DNA of 64,000 nucleotides from Tateyamaria sp947503385 (lineage in GTDB: Bacteria; Pseudomonadota; Alphaproteobacteria; Rhodobacterales; Rhodobacteraceae), in assembly GCF_051195235.1 (NCBI RefSeq), contig NZ_JBNFZM010000001.1:868001-932000 (forward strand). The letters run 5' to 3'. A model generated the notes under the pieces. That model made no database searches and was not told the origin of the DNA. It was given only the letters and a program-made list of their open reading frames with translations. Positions 52,045-60,270 of this stretch are shown here, piece after piece (position 1 is the stretch's first letter; each line of letters opens with the position of its first letter). A program made the position numbers and the translations under genes.

Positions 52045-53286
52045 GGTTAGGGTCGCGGCCGTCTGTCCGGTGATCCGCGCCGTCACGATGTGGCCTTCGG
52101 ACTGGGGCGCATCAAAGGTAACTTCCGCGAATTGCGCGGTGCGGCCCATATGCGCATTTTCCATCAGGATGTGATGCGTCTTGCCAATTTGCGCGGCAAG
52201 ATGCGCGGCGACCTGTTTTTTTCCTAAAGCACGCAATTGCGCGGCGCGGGCCTTGATGGTGGGGCCGTCTAGCTGTGGCATCCGCGCGGCGGGCGTGCCG
52301 GGCCGCGGTGAATAGGGAAAGACGTGCAGCCATGTCAGGTCGCATTCTTCAACGAGCCGAAGCGCGTTGGCAAAGGCGTCCTCGGTCTCCGTCGGGAAGC
52401 CTGCGATGATGTCCGCGCCAAAGGTCATGTCGGGACGCAGCTTGCGGGCCTCTTGCGCAAAGGCAATAGCGTCGTCGCGCAGGTGGCGGCGCTTCATCCG
52501 CTTGAGGATCAGGTTGTCGCCGTGTTGCAAGCTGAGATGCAGGTGCGGCATCAGCCGGTGTTCTGTGGCGATGGCCTGCATGAGAGCATCATCCACCTCA
52601 ATCGAATCGATGGAACTGATGCGCAGGCGCGGCAGGTCGGGCACCAGCCGCAGGATGCGCATGACCAGATCGCCCAGTTTGGGCGCTGCGGGCAGGTCAG
52701 CGCCCCATGAGGTGAGATCGACGCCGGTCAGCACCACCTCGTTGAACCCGCGGTCCACCAGCCGCTTGATCTGGTCGACCACCACGCCTGCGGGCACAGA
52801 GCGGGAATTGCCGCGACCGTAGGGAATGATGCAGAAGGTGCAGCGGTGGTCACAGCCGTTCTGGACCTGCACATAGGCCCGGCTGCGGGTGCCGAACCCA
52901 TCGATCAGGTGTCCTGCGGTTTCGGTCACGGACATGATGTCGTCCACCCGCACGGGTTCGGTGCCAAAATCCCCGGCAAGATCCGCCCAAGTGGCCGCTT
53001 GCATTTTTTCCGTATTGCCGATGACGGTGTCGACCTCGTCCATGGCGGCAAAGCTGTCGGGGTCTATCTGTGCAGCGCATCCTGTCACGATCAGTTGCGC
53101 GTCGGGGTGGGTGCGGCGCAGCTTGCGGATGTCCTGCCGCGCCTTGCGCACGGCCTCTGCGGTGACGGCGCAGGTGTTCACCACAACGGCGTTCCGCAGA
53201 CCGGAGGATTGGGCGATCTCTTCCATCGCCTTCGTCTCGTAGGCGTTGAGGCGGCAGCCGTGGTTGGAAAACACAGGCGCGGTCAC
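52030..53286 (-). CDS. mtaB: tRNA t6A37 methylthiotransferase
   Basis: MtaB adds a methylthio group to t6A37 in tRNAs that read ANN codons, using radical SAM chemistry. The 418-residue protein has the UPF0004 cysteines C11, C39 and C70 (NHGCRLN, VNTCAV, TGCAAQ), and the radical SAM CxxxCxxC in CDHRCTFC (145-152). A C-terminal TRAM-like domain ends in TLTVSSD. Its start overlaps the dapF stop (ATGA). It is convergent with petC. Confidence 0.95.
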   Translation of the reverse strand: MTAPVFSNHGCRLNAYETKAMEEIAQSSGLRNAVVVNTCAVTAEAVRKARQDIRKLRRTHPDAQLIVTGCAAQIDPDSFAAMDEVDTVIGNTEKMQAATWADLAGDFGTEPVRVDDIMSVTETAGHLIDGFGTRSRAYVQVQNGCDHRCTFCIIPYGRGNSRSVPAGVVVDQIKRLVDRGFNEVVLTGVDLTSWGADLPAAPKLGDLVMRILRLVPDLPRLRISSIDSIEVDDALMQAIATEHRLMPHLHLSLQHGDNLILKRMKRRHLRDDAIAFAQEARKLRPDMTFGADIIAGFPTETEDAFANALRLVEECDLTWLHVFPYSPRPGTPAARMPQLDGPTIKARAAQLRALGKKQVAAHLAAQIGKTHHILMENAHMGRTAQFAEVTFDAPQSEGHIVTARITGQTAATLTVSSD

Positions 53287-54122
53287 AGGCTGTCCAGAAA
53301 GCTCTGGGTGAGGGTGCCGTCAAACACATGTGCCGTCGGGCCAGCCATCCAGACACCGTTGTCGCGCCAGTCTACTTCGAGCGTGCCACCGTCAAGCTCT
53401 ATCGTCACCTTATGGCCGGTCAGACCACGGCGATGGGCCGCTACGGCGACCGCACAGGACGAAGAGCCGGAGGCAAGCGTGACGCCCGTACCCCGTTCCC
53501 ACACCCGCATACGGATATGGTCAGGCGCGGTGACCTGCGCAAACTGCACATTGGTGCGCTCTGGGAAAAGCGGATGATGTTCCACTGCTGCGCCGCGGGT
53601 GGCGAGGTCAACCGCAGCCACATCGTCCACAAAAAACGTGCAGTGCGGATTGCCCATGCCGGTGGCCACGGGGTCGCCGTCAATGGGCAGGTGCAAAATG
53701 TCCACATCCTGCGCCAGCGGAATGTTCTGCCAGTCGAGCACGGGGTGGCCCATGTTGACTGCCGTCACACCATCGGGGCGCATTACAGCCTCAAGCTGCC
53801 CCCGTCCGGTCACGTTGACTCGCAGTTCGTGCGCCCCGGTCATCGTCATTTCGCGCGCCGCGATGCAGCGCGTGGCGTTGCCGCAGGCCGCCGACATAGA
53901 GCCGTCCGCATTGTAAAAGGTGATTGTCAGATCGTCGCCGCTGGCCACCACAGCCAGTTGGTCAAACCCAACGCCCCGGTGCCGGTCGGCCAGCGCCCGC
54001 ACCAGATCAGGCGACAGGTCGAGCGCCCGCGCGCGGGTGTCTACAACGACAAAGTCGTTGCCAAGGCCATGCATCTTCATGAAGGGCCAAAGGAGGGGGG
54101 CGGTGTCCTGCATTTGGCGCAT
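53283..54122 (-). CDS. dapF: Diaminopimelate epimerase (one catalytic Cys replaced)
   Basis: DapF interconverts LL- and meso-diaminopimelate for lysine and peptidoglycan. The 279-residue protein has FMKMHGLGNDFVVVD and the first catalytic Cys80 in AACGNATRC. The second catalytic Cys, which sits in ACGSGxC in E. coli, is Ser218 in LASGSSSCAVAV, with a Cys five residues later (223). Length and all other motifs are normal. It leads dapF-mtaB. The start ATG is 54120-54122. Confidence 0.93.
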   Translation of the reverse strand: MRQMQDTAPLLWPFMKMHGLGNDFVVVDTRARALDLSPDLVRALADRHRGVGFDQLAVVASGDDLTITFYNADGSMSAACGNATRCIAAREMTMTGAHELRVNVTGRGQLEAVMRPDGVTAVNMGHPVLDWQNIPLAQDVDILHLPIDGDPVATGMGNPHCTFFVDDVAAVDLATRGAAVEHHPLFPERTNVQFAQVTAPDHIRMRVWERGTGVTLASGSSSCAVAVAAHRRGLTGHKVTIELDGGTLEVDWRDNGVWMAGPTAHVFDGTLTQSFLDSL

Positions 54123-54219
54123 ATAACGCTGGGGTTTACAGGAATCCAGTATGTCGCAGGAAATCCAATCAGAATCGGCTTGACCCTTTGCCTCACCCTT
54201 TCTAGATAGGCCGCCTAGT

Positions 54220-54295
54220 GGGCCGTTAGCTCAGTTGGTAGAGCAACTGACTTTTAATCAGTGGGTCGCAGGTTCGAACCCTGCACGGCTCACCA
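54220..54295 (+). tRNA. tRNA-Lys (TTT anticodon)
   Basis: The 76-nt sequence folds as a cloverleaf. The acceptor pairs GGGCCGT with ACGGCTC, the D arm is GCTCAGTTGGTAGAGC, and the anticodon loop is CTTTTAA with anticodon TTT. The T arm is GCAGGTTCGAACCCTGC, and CCA is encoded at the end. It stands alone 98 bp from dapF. The 207 bp after it have no clear gene or repeat. Confidence 0.97.
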
Positions 54296-54502
54296 CTGAC
54301 TTCTTCGTACAGATAACGTACGTAAGCGCTGGCGGCAGGCTTGGGCCTGCGCGTCAGTCCGTTTGGGCAGCTTGTCGACTGTGCTATCGGTGGGTGCGAC
54401 CGAAACGACGGTTGCTGCTGTGACGACGATGGCGCGGGCCGTATGGACAGGATCAATCCAAAGTAGACCGACCGCGCCCCTGCCGTCGGAATGCTGAGTG
54501 CA

Positions 54503-55297
54503 TCAGACGGCCCACGCTTTTGCGTTGTCTTCCAGATGCGCGCGCGTCGTCGTGCCGGGAATGGCAAGGATGTTTGGCGACCGGGCAAGGAGTGTACGTA
54601 ACGCCGCACCCGGATCGACAATTGCGCCCCGTTGCATTGGGTTCGCACCCAACGGACCATGCGGCACGAAGGCGATTCCCAGATCGTTCAGCCAGTCGAT
54701 CATATCCTCCTGCGCTGGATCGCGCGCATCGGCGGGCGAATACCGGTTCTGCACTGCTGCAATCGGGGCGACCTTCCGTGCCGCCTCCACTTCGGAGCGG
54801 GACACGTTGGATAGCCCGATCATGCCGATCTTGCCGGCTTGCCGCATCTTTTCGAGTGCGGCCACACTGGCTGAGACCGGGGTGACGCCGTCCGGTGCGT
54901 GCACATAGTAAAGGTCGACCTTGTTCGTGCGGAGGCTTGCGAGGCTTTGATCAAGATGCCGGATCATCGCCTCGGGCGACGTGTCACGTCTGATATTGGT
55001 GGCACTTTTTTCGACGCCGCCCTTGGAGGCGATGAACATCTCGCCATAGCGTCCATCCTGATCCACAAGCGCGTCTGCGATCAGCCTCTCGTTCTCATGG
55101 GGTCCGTATGCGCGGGCGGTGTCGATATGCGTGATCCCGAGGTCACGGGCACGGCGGAGGAGGTCGATGCCACCCTGCCAGTCTGCATAGGGGCCGAAGT
55201 TGCGGGGCTGGCCAGTCAGACGCATCGCGCCATACCCGATCCGGTTCACCGTGCGCCCGTTCAGGAAAGTGAAACTGGTGTTGTTGGCCTTGGTCAT
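54503..55297 (-). CDS. Aldo/keto reductase
   Basis: The ATG at 55295-55297 gives MTKANNTSFTFLNGRTVNRIGYGAMRLTG, normal for the family. The 264-residue protein has ITHIDTARAYGPHENERLIADAL (Asp and Tyr of the active site) and an IASKGGVEK strand (Lys). VDLYYVHAPDGVTPV carries the active-site His, and the NADPH-binding end is LAIPGTTTRAHLEDNA. The substrate is not known. It is divergent from the LysR regulator, which probably controls it. Confidence 0.93.
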   Translation of the reverse strand: MTKANNTSFTFLNGRTVNRIGYGAMRLTGQPRNFGPYADWQGGIDLLRRARDLGITHIDTARAYGPHENERLIADALVDQDGRYGEMFIASKGGVEKSATNIRRDTSPEAMIRHLDQSLASLRTNKVDLYYVHAPDGVTPVSASVAALEKMRQAGKIGMIGLSNVSRSEVEAARKVAPIAAVQNRYSPADARDPAQEDMIDWLNDLGIAFVPHGPLGANPMQRGAIVDPGAALRTLLARSPNILAIPGTTTRAHLEDNAKAWAV

Positions 55298-55378
55298 GCC
55301 TTGGTTCCTTTCGGTTTGTCTGAAGGGAACATATCCAGCGATGGTTACTGCGGTAGTGGCATGAAAGGTAAGATTGTA

Positions 55379-55393
55379 ATACGTCTGGCGTAT
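55379..55393. promoter_or_regulatory. LysR-box-like repeat at the LysR start
   Basis: ATACG-tctgg-CGTAT is a perfect 5-base inverted repeat with the T-N11-A spacing usual for LysR boxes. It overlaps the ATG of the LysR gene (55392-55394). In that place a bound regulator would block its own translation start or promoter. Confidence 0.45.
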
Positions 55394-56291
55394 GAGTGTT
55401 CGATTTGACCGGCTTACTCTTTTGGCGACCTTTGTCCGGATCGCCGAACGGCAATCACTGTCCGGGGCCGCACGTGACTTGGGCATGTCGCAACCATCGG
55501 TGTCGCGGCAGCTTGCAGCGTTGGAAGGTCGGCTGGGTGTCGTGCTGGTGCGGCGGACCACGCATGATGTGACGCTGACGCCGGACGGTCTCGCGCTGTT
55601 GGCGGATGCAAGGCGAATGCTCGGAGAGTGGGAGGCCATTGAGGATCGCCACAGCGCGGATCACGTGTTGCTCGGTACGATCCGCGTCGTTGCTCCGGTT
55701 GCGCTTGGTCAAAGCCTGTTCATGCAAGCCGCCGCACAGTTCATGGAGGATCATCCCGACATCACTATCGACTGGCGATTGCGCGATGATGCCATTCGCT
55801 TTGCCGAGGAAGGCTGCGACTGCTGGCTCAAGATCGGCCCGGTCCCGGATGAGACCCTCGTCGTGCGTGAACTGGCGCGGGTGGAACGTCTTGTCGTGGG
55901 GACGCGTCGATGCCGCGCAACCAATGCGGACAAGGAATTGGAAGCCATGCCATGGCTCACACTAGGACCGTTCGAGGGCAACCGGATCGCGTTGTTCGAT
56001 CAGAATGGCGATGCGCGGCGCTTCACTGTCACGCCGAAATTGGCAAGCGATAACATCTTTGCCGTCCATGAAGCCGCGCGGCACGGCGTCGGCATAGCGA
56101 TTATGCCGCGCTGGCTTGTCGGCGCTGAACTTGACGACGGGACTTTGGTCGATATGGCACCTGGCCTGCGCGCGGCACGCCTGCCGGTGAACCTCGCCCT
56201 TGCGCCGGGCGGTAAACGGCCTGCGCGCGTCGAACAGTTCTGCGCGGCTGTTCAAAACTGGTGCGAAGGCAGACTGGGCAGGGGCCACTAA
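55392..56291 (+). CDS. LysR-family transcriptional regulator
   Basis: This 299-residue protein has the N-terminal HTH: LLATFVRIAERQSLSGAARDLGMSQPSVSRQLAAL, in parts, then VRRTTHDVTLTPDGLALLADA. A periplasmic-binding-like sensor domain follows, with IRVVAPVALGQSLFM, LLLLxx-type core and AARHGVGIAIMPRWLV. It diverges from the aldo/keto reductase and likely controls it. The inducer is unknown. Confidence 0.94.
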   Translation: MSVRFDRLTLLATFVRIAERQSLSGAARDLGMSQPSVSRQLAALEGRLGVVLVRRTTHDVTLTPDGLALLADARRMLGEWEAIEDRHSADHVLLGTIRVVAPVALGQSLFMQAAAQFMEDHPDITIDWRLRDDAIRFAEEGCDCWLKIGPVPDETLVVRELARVERLVVGTRRCRATNADKELEAMPWLTLGPFEGNRIALFDQNGDARRFTVTPKLASDNIFAVHEAARHGVGIAIMPRWLVGAELDDGTLVDMAPGLRAARLPVNLALAPGGKRPARVEQFCAAVQNWCEGRLGRGH

Positions 56292-56337
56292 CAGCTGCCC
56301 TTGTGCAAAGTGCTGCGCCAAACGGGGCTGGATGTTC

Positions 56338-56724
56338 CTAGAGCAGCCAGAGGATCACGCCGGTCGCTAGCGCGCCGAGGGTCAGAATGCTTGCCAGTGT
56401 GGTCATGCGCTGATGCGACTGGGCCTCGACATCATGTTCTTTCATGCGTTTTTGCGTCTCTCTGCACTTCGTCACAGCCGCCCAGAATATGAGAACAGCG
56501 ACCAAGATAAACACTTCGGCCACCCCTTTGGCGACAAGGGGATAATCGGTGTCTTTGAACACGGCCTTGAGCCCCAAGGCGAGTGCGATGCAGGCCATTC
56601 CCGTCCGCATCCAACCCGCAAACGTCCGCTCATTCGCGAGCATCGTGCGGTCCTCGGCCCAGGCCGTTCGTGTGTCTGCCAAATCGTTGGAACTTGGGTC
56701 ATCCGAAAGGTCTGTGTCAGGCAT
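56338..56724 (-). CDS. DUF202 membrane protein
   Basis: The 128-residue protein has a polar N-terminal tail (about 30 residues) followed by NERTFAGWMRTGMACIALALGL, the DUF202 signature. Two more helices follow (VAEVFILVAVLIFWAAV and TLASILTLGALATGVILWLL). The role of the family is not established. The stop is convergent with the LysR gene. A short gap separates it from the cassette at 56.9 kb on the other strand. Confidence 0.88.
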   Translation of the reverse strand: MPDTDLSDDPSSNDLADTRTAWAEDRTMLANERTFAGWMRTGMACIALALGLKAVFKDTDYPLVAKGVAEVFILVAVLIFWAAVTKCRETQKRMKEHDVEAQSHQRMTTLASILTLGALATGVILWLL

Positions 56725-56890
56725 ATGTCATTTCCTTTTTGTCCTCTGCCCAAAGAGTTAGCACCCCCGAGCCTCTGGGGTGGAGGGCACACGGGTCTCT
56801 GGCGGCTTTGCTTTCCATCACGCTAGCATGTCGCCGGGTTCTCGTGCACTGTCGTGGAATGGAAGCGACAATTGTGGACAGCCCGACGCC

Positions 56891-58006
56891 ATGACCTCTT
56901 CGGATAGAACGGAGTTGCCTGAGCATGTCAGGTCGTTGAGTCCGCTAGGGCAGTACCAGTGGCCCCGCAGTGAGACAGAGCAGACGATTGGGCATCTGTT
57001 CGACAAGGTCAAAATGGCGTTTGGTGGCGGGCAGGATGACGCTGCCATCGACACGGCCGAGCTGGAGAGACGGTCGGACGACGCCTTGGAAGCTGCCATC
57101 CGCGAGGCATTGGGCGCGGTTCTGCACGACGTGCTTGATGACGGATATCTCGGATGGGCGCGGCAGGATGTTGAGGGACAGGCAAAGCGGCTTTTTGTGC
57201 ATCCACCGATGGATGCCAACGTTCTGTCAGATTGGGCCAAGCGCCGCGATATACCCGTTTTGTCGGAGGTGGCGCAGCTGCGCAACTTGTCCAACGCGCC
57301 CAGTCTTGTCGTCCCAAACCTAGAGCGGTTTTTTGGGCGGCAGGTTGATCAACTTGCGCCGCTTTTTGAGGTCTTTGATGCGCTGGCGGCACATTCGGGG
57401 CGTGTTCTGGTCGGGTGCAACAGTTGGGCGTTCCGGTTTCTTGAGCAATTTGACGAGGTGCAATTGCTGTTCGGGCAGGGGCATACCTTTCCGGCCTTTG
57501 ATGCAGAGGCTTTGGCGATTGTTCTGGAACAGGGGATCGGCGCAAAGGCGACGGTAAAGTCTGTCGAAACGGGGCAGTCAATCTTTGAGCGCGATGGGGA
57601 CGGCGCCTTGAACGATCCCTTCCTCAAGGACCTTGCCCAAGGGAGCCTTGGCCACCCGTGGGTCGCGGCCGAGATGCTTTTGCAGGGCATGGCCGAGGCC
57701 ACGGAAGAAGACAAAGACACATCAGACAGCCAGTTGTGGGTACAGCTGCCCGCGGCGTGTTCGGTGCCCTCTTCGGCGCGCGACGCACATCTGTTCGCGC
57801 TGCACAGCCTTTTGATCCATGGACCCCGCAAGGTGGCGGATTTGGACCAGCTTCTTCCCAACCCACCGTCCAACGGGGTGTGGTCGTCGCTGCACCGCAA
57901 CGGGTTCGTCAATCTAAAGGATGATCTGGTGTCCTGTGCTATCCGAAACTATCCAGACATCCGGAGCGAATTGAGCGCTGCGGGCTTTAACTTGGACAGA
58001 TTGTAG
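56891..58006 (+). CDS. ATPase-like protein without P-loop, with winged-helix end
   Basis: I chose the ATG at 56891 (MTSSDRTELPEHVRSL), because the upstream 37 codons look non-coding. The 371-residue protein has no signal or membrane helix. A middle part resembles the beta-strand order of an AAA-type core: a Walker-B-like strand APSLVVPNLERFFGRQ (about 137-151) and a sensor-1-like strand HSGRVLVGCNSWAFRFL (about 168-184). There is no GxxxxGK[ST]. The C-terminal 70 residues (LFALHSLLIHGPRKVADLDQ onward) look like a winged helix. It is 8 bp before the first MscS channel. I do not know its function. A nucleotide-free regulator of the channels is a possibility. Confidence 0.65.
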   Translation: MTSSDRTELPEHVRSLSPLGQYQWPRSETEQTIGHLFDKVKMAFGGGQDDAAIDTAELERRSDDALEAAIREALGAVLHDVLDDGYLGWARQDVEGQAKRLFVHPPMDANVLSDWAKRRDIPVLSEVAQLRNLSNAPSLVVPNLERFFGRQVDQLAPLFEVFDALAAHSGRVLVGCNSWAFRFLEQFDEVQLLFGQGHTFPAFDAEALAIVLEQGIGAKATVKSVETGQSIFERDGDGALNDPFLKDLAQGSLGHPWVAAEMLLQGMAEATEEDKDTSDSQLWVQLPAACSVPSSARDAHLFALHSLLIHGPRKVADLDQLLPNPPSNGVWSSLHRNGFVNLKDDLVSCAIRNYPDIRSELSAAGFNLDRL

Positions 58007-58014
58007 CTGGACCT

Positions 58015-58839
58015 ATGGAAGACCGCGTTCAAAGAGTTTCAAACCTGTTCAACGACATCAACGGTTGGGTGATCGCCGAGATTATCCTGAGCGTGGTGCT
58101 GGTGTGGGCGTTCATCAAATTCACGCAGAAATTCCTGCCATGGATCAGTGAGTTTCTGCCGGCCAAGCTGCGGCATCTGACGCTGAATTCTGTGCCGGTC
58201 TTGCGGGTGCTTGCCCTGTTGTTGCTGGTGGTTTGGATCGTCCCCCTGATCTTTAACATCACGCTGCAAAACTTTGTCTTTATCGCGGGCGCGTTGAGTG
58301 TCGCGGTTGGCTTTGCCGTCAAGGATCTGGCGACAAGTGTCATCGCGGGCTTTGTTGCGTTGTTTGAAAAGCCGTACCGGTTGGGCGACTGGATCAAGAT
58401 CGGGGACGATTATGGTGAGGTCGTCACGATCGGGATGCGCGCGGTGCAGATCCGCACGCCCGACGACAATGTCGTTACCATTGCCCATGACCGCATCTGG
58501 ACAGAGAATGTCCTCAACGCCAATGACGGTTTTGGAACTTTGATGTGTGTGGCGACGTTCTACGTTGCACACAATCAAGATACGTCTGCGGTGGCTGCGC
58601 TGCTGCGGACCGTGGGCAAGACAAGCCCATATCTCAACTTGGACCGCAGCGTGATTGTGGTTGCGGAAAACACGGCGTTTTGCATGGTCTACAAACTCAA
58701 AGCCTACCCGTTTGAACCGCGCAATCAGTTTGCCTTCATCACCGATATGACGGAACGCGGCAATGCCGCCTTGCGTGCGGCAGGCGTCTGCGACGCGTCC
58801 GTGCCGGATGATTTGATCACTGAAAGCGCTAGGTCGTAA
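58015..58839 (+). CDS. MscS-family mechanosensitive channel (first)
   Basis: The 274-residue protein has about three membrane helices; the last, pore-like one is VFIAGALSVAVGFAVKDLATSVIAGF, written in parts. The beta-domain follows with RLGDWIKIGDDYGEVVTIGM and VVTIAHDRIWTENVLNAN. Family members open under membrane tension to release solutes. It starts 8 bp after the ATPase-like gene and ends 42 bp before a second MscS gene. Confidence 0.92.
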   Translation: MEDRVQRVSNLFNDINGWVIAEIILSVVLVWAFIKFTQKFLPWISEFLPAKLRHLTLNSVPVLRVLALLLLVVWIVPLIFNITLQNFVFIAGALSVAVGFAVKDLATSVIAGFVALFEKPYRLGDWIKIGDDYGEVVTIGMRAVQIRTPDDNVVTIAHDRIWTENVLNANDGFGTLMCVATFYVAHNQDTSAVAALLRTVGKTSPYLNLDRSVIVVAENTAFCMVYKLKAYPFEPRNQFAFITDMTERGNAALRAAGVCDASVPDDLITESARS

Positions 58840-58881
58840 GCCCGCGGCGCGATGCGTCTGTCGATTGAGGGGTAAAAGGCG

Positions 58882-59748
58882 TTGGAACCGATTAACATCC
58901 TGATTACGCAACTGCGCGAGATCGCGCGGGGGTCCATCGAACTGCTGCCTCAGATCGCAGTGGCCGTAGTTGTTCTGCTGCTCACCATCGGGCTGAACAA
59001 GGTCGTCAGCTTTGTGGTTGAACGCGTGCTGGCGCGCACGAAACTGCGGCCCAGCCTCAAAGAGCTGTTTTCCCTTCTGTCATCGATCCTAGTCTGGATT
59101 CTCGGGCTAATGATTGCGGCGGTCATCGTTTTTCCGGGGCTCACACCATCAAGCATCCTCGCAGGTCTTGGCATCGGCTCTGTCGCCATTGGCTTTGCTT
59201 TTAAGGATGTTTTCGAAAACTTCCTTGCCGGAATCATTATCCTGTTCCGACGCGAAATGCGGATTGGCGACTATATCGAGTGTGAAGGGATCGAGGGCGA
59301 AGTGGAACACATCGCCATTCGCGAAAGCCATATTCAACAAACTGATGGACAGTTGGTGATCGTGCCCAACTCGATCCTGTTCAAGAACCCCGTCGTCATT
59401 CGCACGCACCTGCCAACGCGCCGCGTGACGGTCATCTGTGGCGTAGCCTACGATGTCGATGTGGACGAGGCGCGCGACGTGATCCGCGCCGCCGTTGCGG
59501 ATTGTGACAGCGTTGTCCAGCAGGACAAGCCGATCCAGATTTTCGCACAGGAGTTCGGGTCGTCCTCAATCAATTTTGAAGTGACGTGGTGGTGTGGTTC
59601 CAAACCGGGCGAGGTGCGTGCGTCGCGGGATGAGGTTGTGGCAAAGGTCAAGCGCGCGTTGGATGATGCAAAGATCGAAATTCCGTTCCCGTATCGGACG
59701 CTGACGTTCAAGGAGCCTTTGCCCATTGCGCAGGCAGAGGAAGCGTGA
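58882..59748 (+). CDS. MscS-family mechanosensitive channel (second)
   Basis: The start is probably TTG at 58882 with a GAGGGG site. The 288-residue protein has three N-terminal helices and the pore motif SILAGLGIGSVAIGFAFKDV. It continues with FENFLAGIIILFRREMRIGDYIE, GEVEHIAIRESHIQQTDGQ and a VPNSILFKNPVV loop. It is more canonical than the first channel. The two channels differ clearly, so they are not a recent copy. It ends 39 bp before the convergent HxlR stop. Confidence 0.92.
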   Translation: MEPINILITQLREIARGSIELLPQIAVAVVVLLLTIGLNKVVSFVVERVLARTKLRPSLKELFSLLSSILVWILGLMIAAVIVFPGLTPSSILAGLGIGSVAIGFAFKDVFENFLAGIIILFRREMRIGDYIECEGIEGEVEHIAIRESHIQQTDGQLVIVPNSILFKNPVVIRTHLPTRRVTVICGVAYDVDVDEARDVIRAAVADCDSVVQQDKPIQIFAQEFGSSSINFEVTWWCGSKPGEVRASRDEVVAKVKRALDDAKIEIPFPYRTLTFKEPLPIAQAEEA

Positions 59749-59787
59749 CGCTGCTGACGGGCGGCATTTGGGCGTAGGGTTTTCCGG

Positions 59788-60168
59788 TCAAAGCGGGTTT
59801 TCCGCAGTCTGCCCGGTCGTGGGATCGTAGCGCCCGCCGCCAAGCCGTGCGTGCCCCCAATCCATGAGGGACAGCAACACCGGCTCCAGCGACCGGCCTG
59901 CTTCGGTCAAGGTATAGCGGTAGCGGACGGGGCGGTTCTGATACGGCGACTTTTCCACCAAACCCAGTTCCAGCAGCCGCTTGAGCCGGCTGGACAGGAT
60001 ATTGGTCGGGATGTGCTCTTCGCTATGCTGAAGCGCCTGAAACGTTTCTTTGCCGTGCCACATCAGATCGCGGACTATCAAAAGCGTCCACTTGTCCCCG
60101 ATCACTTCGAGGCTGCGCGCGATGGAACAGCGCGAGCGAAAATCGAGCGTGCCGTCCAATTCGTTCAC
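59788..60168 (-). CDS. HxlR-family transcriptional regulator
   Basis: I chose GTG 60166-60168, with AAGGAAA upstream, giving a 126-residue protein of the usual length; a TTG 15 codons earlier is possible. The conserved Cys14 is in RSRCSIARSL, followed by EVIGDKWTLLIVRDLMW, ILSSRLKRLLELGLVEK (recognition helix) and YRYTLTEAGRSL. Many HxlR proteins sense thiols or quinones through this Cys. It is divergent from a DMT exporter across a twin operator. Confidence 0.93.
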   Translation of the reverse strand: MNELDGTLDFRSRCSIARSLEVIGDKWTLLIVRDLMWHGKETFQALQHSEEHIPTNILSSRLKRLLELGLVEKSPYQNRPVRYRYTLTEAGRSLEPVLLSLMDWGHARLGGGRYDPTTGQTAENPL

Positions 60169-60202
60169 CTTTCCTTGTGGGTCCGCAAAGCAGTTTACCA
60201 CA

Positions 60203-60259
60203 GTCACTTGCAAAGATGAAGTTACCTTGATACGAGGTCACTTGCAGAATTAAAGTGAT
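60203..60259. promoter_or_regulatory. Twin operator-like repeats between HxlR and DMT genes
   Basis: Two inverted repeats with the same half-sites occur: GTcACTT-gcaaagatg-AAGTtAC (60203-60225) and GTCACTT-gcagaatta-AAGTGAt (60237-60259). Centres are 34 bp apart, near three helical turns. They sit between divergent starts, so the HxlR protein probably binds both and controls both genes. Confidence 0.7.
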
Positions 60260-60270
60260 GGGTCAAAGAG

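Noticed and set aside
54220..54502. tRNA-Lys as an integration site for a mobile element
   Set aside because: No integrase, repeat of the tRNA end or change in gene content is visible after the tRNA.
58015..59748. Two MscS genes as a recent tandem duplication
   Set aside because: The two proteins share family motifs only and differ over most of their length, so they are old paralogues or separate acquisitions.
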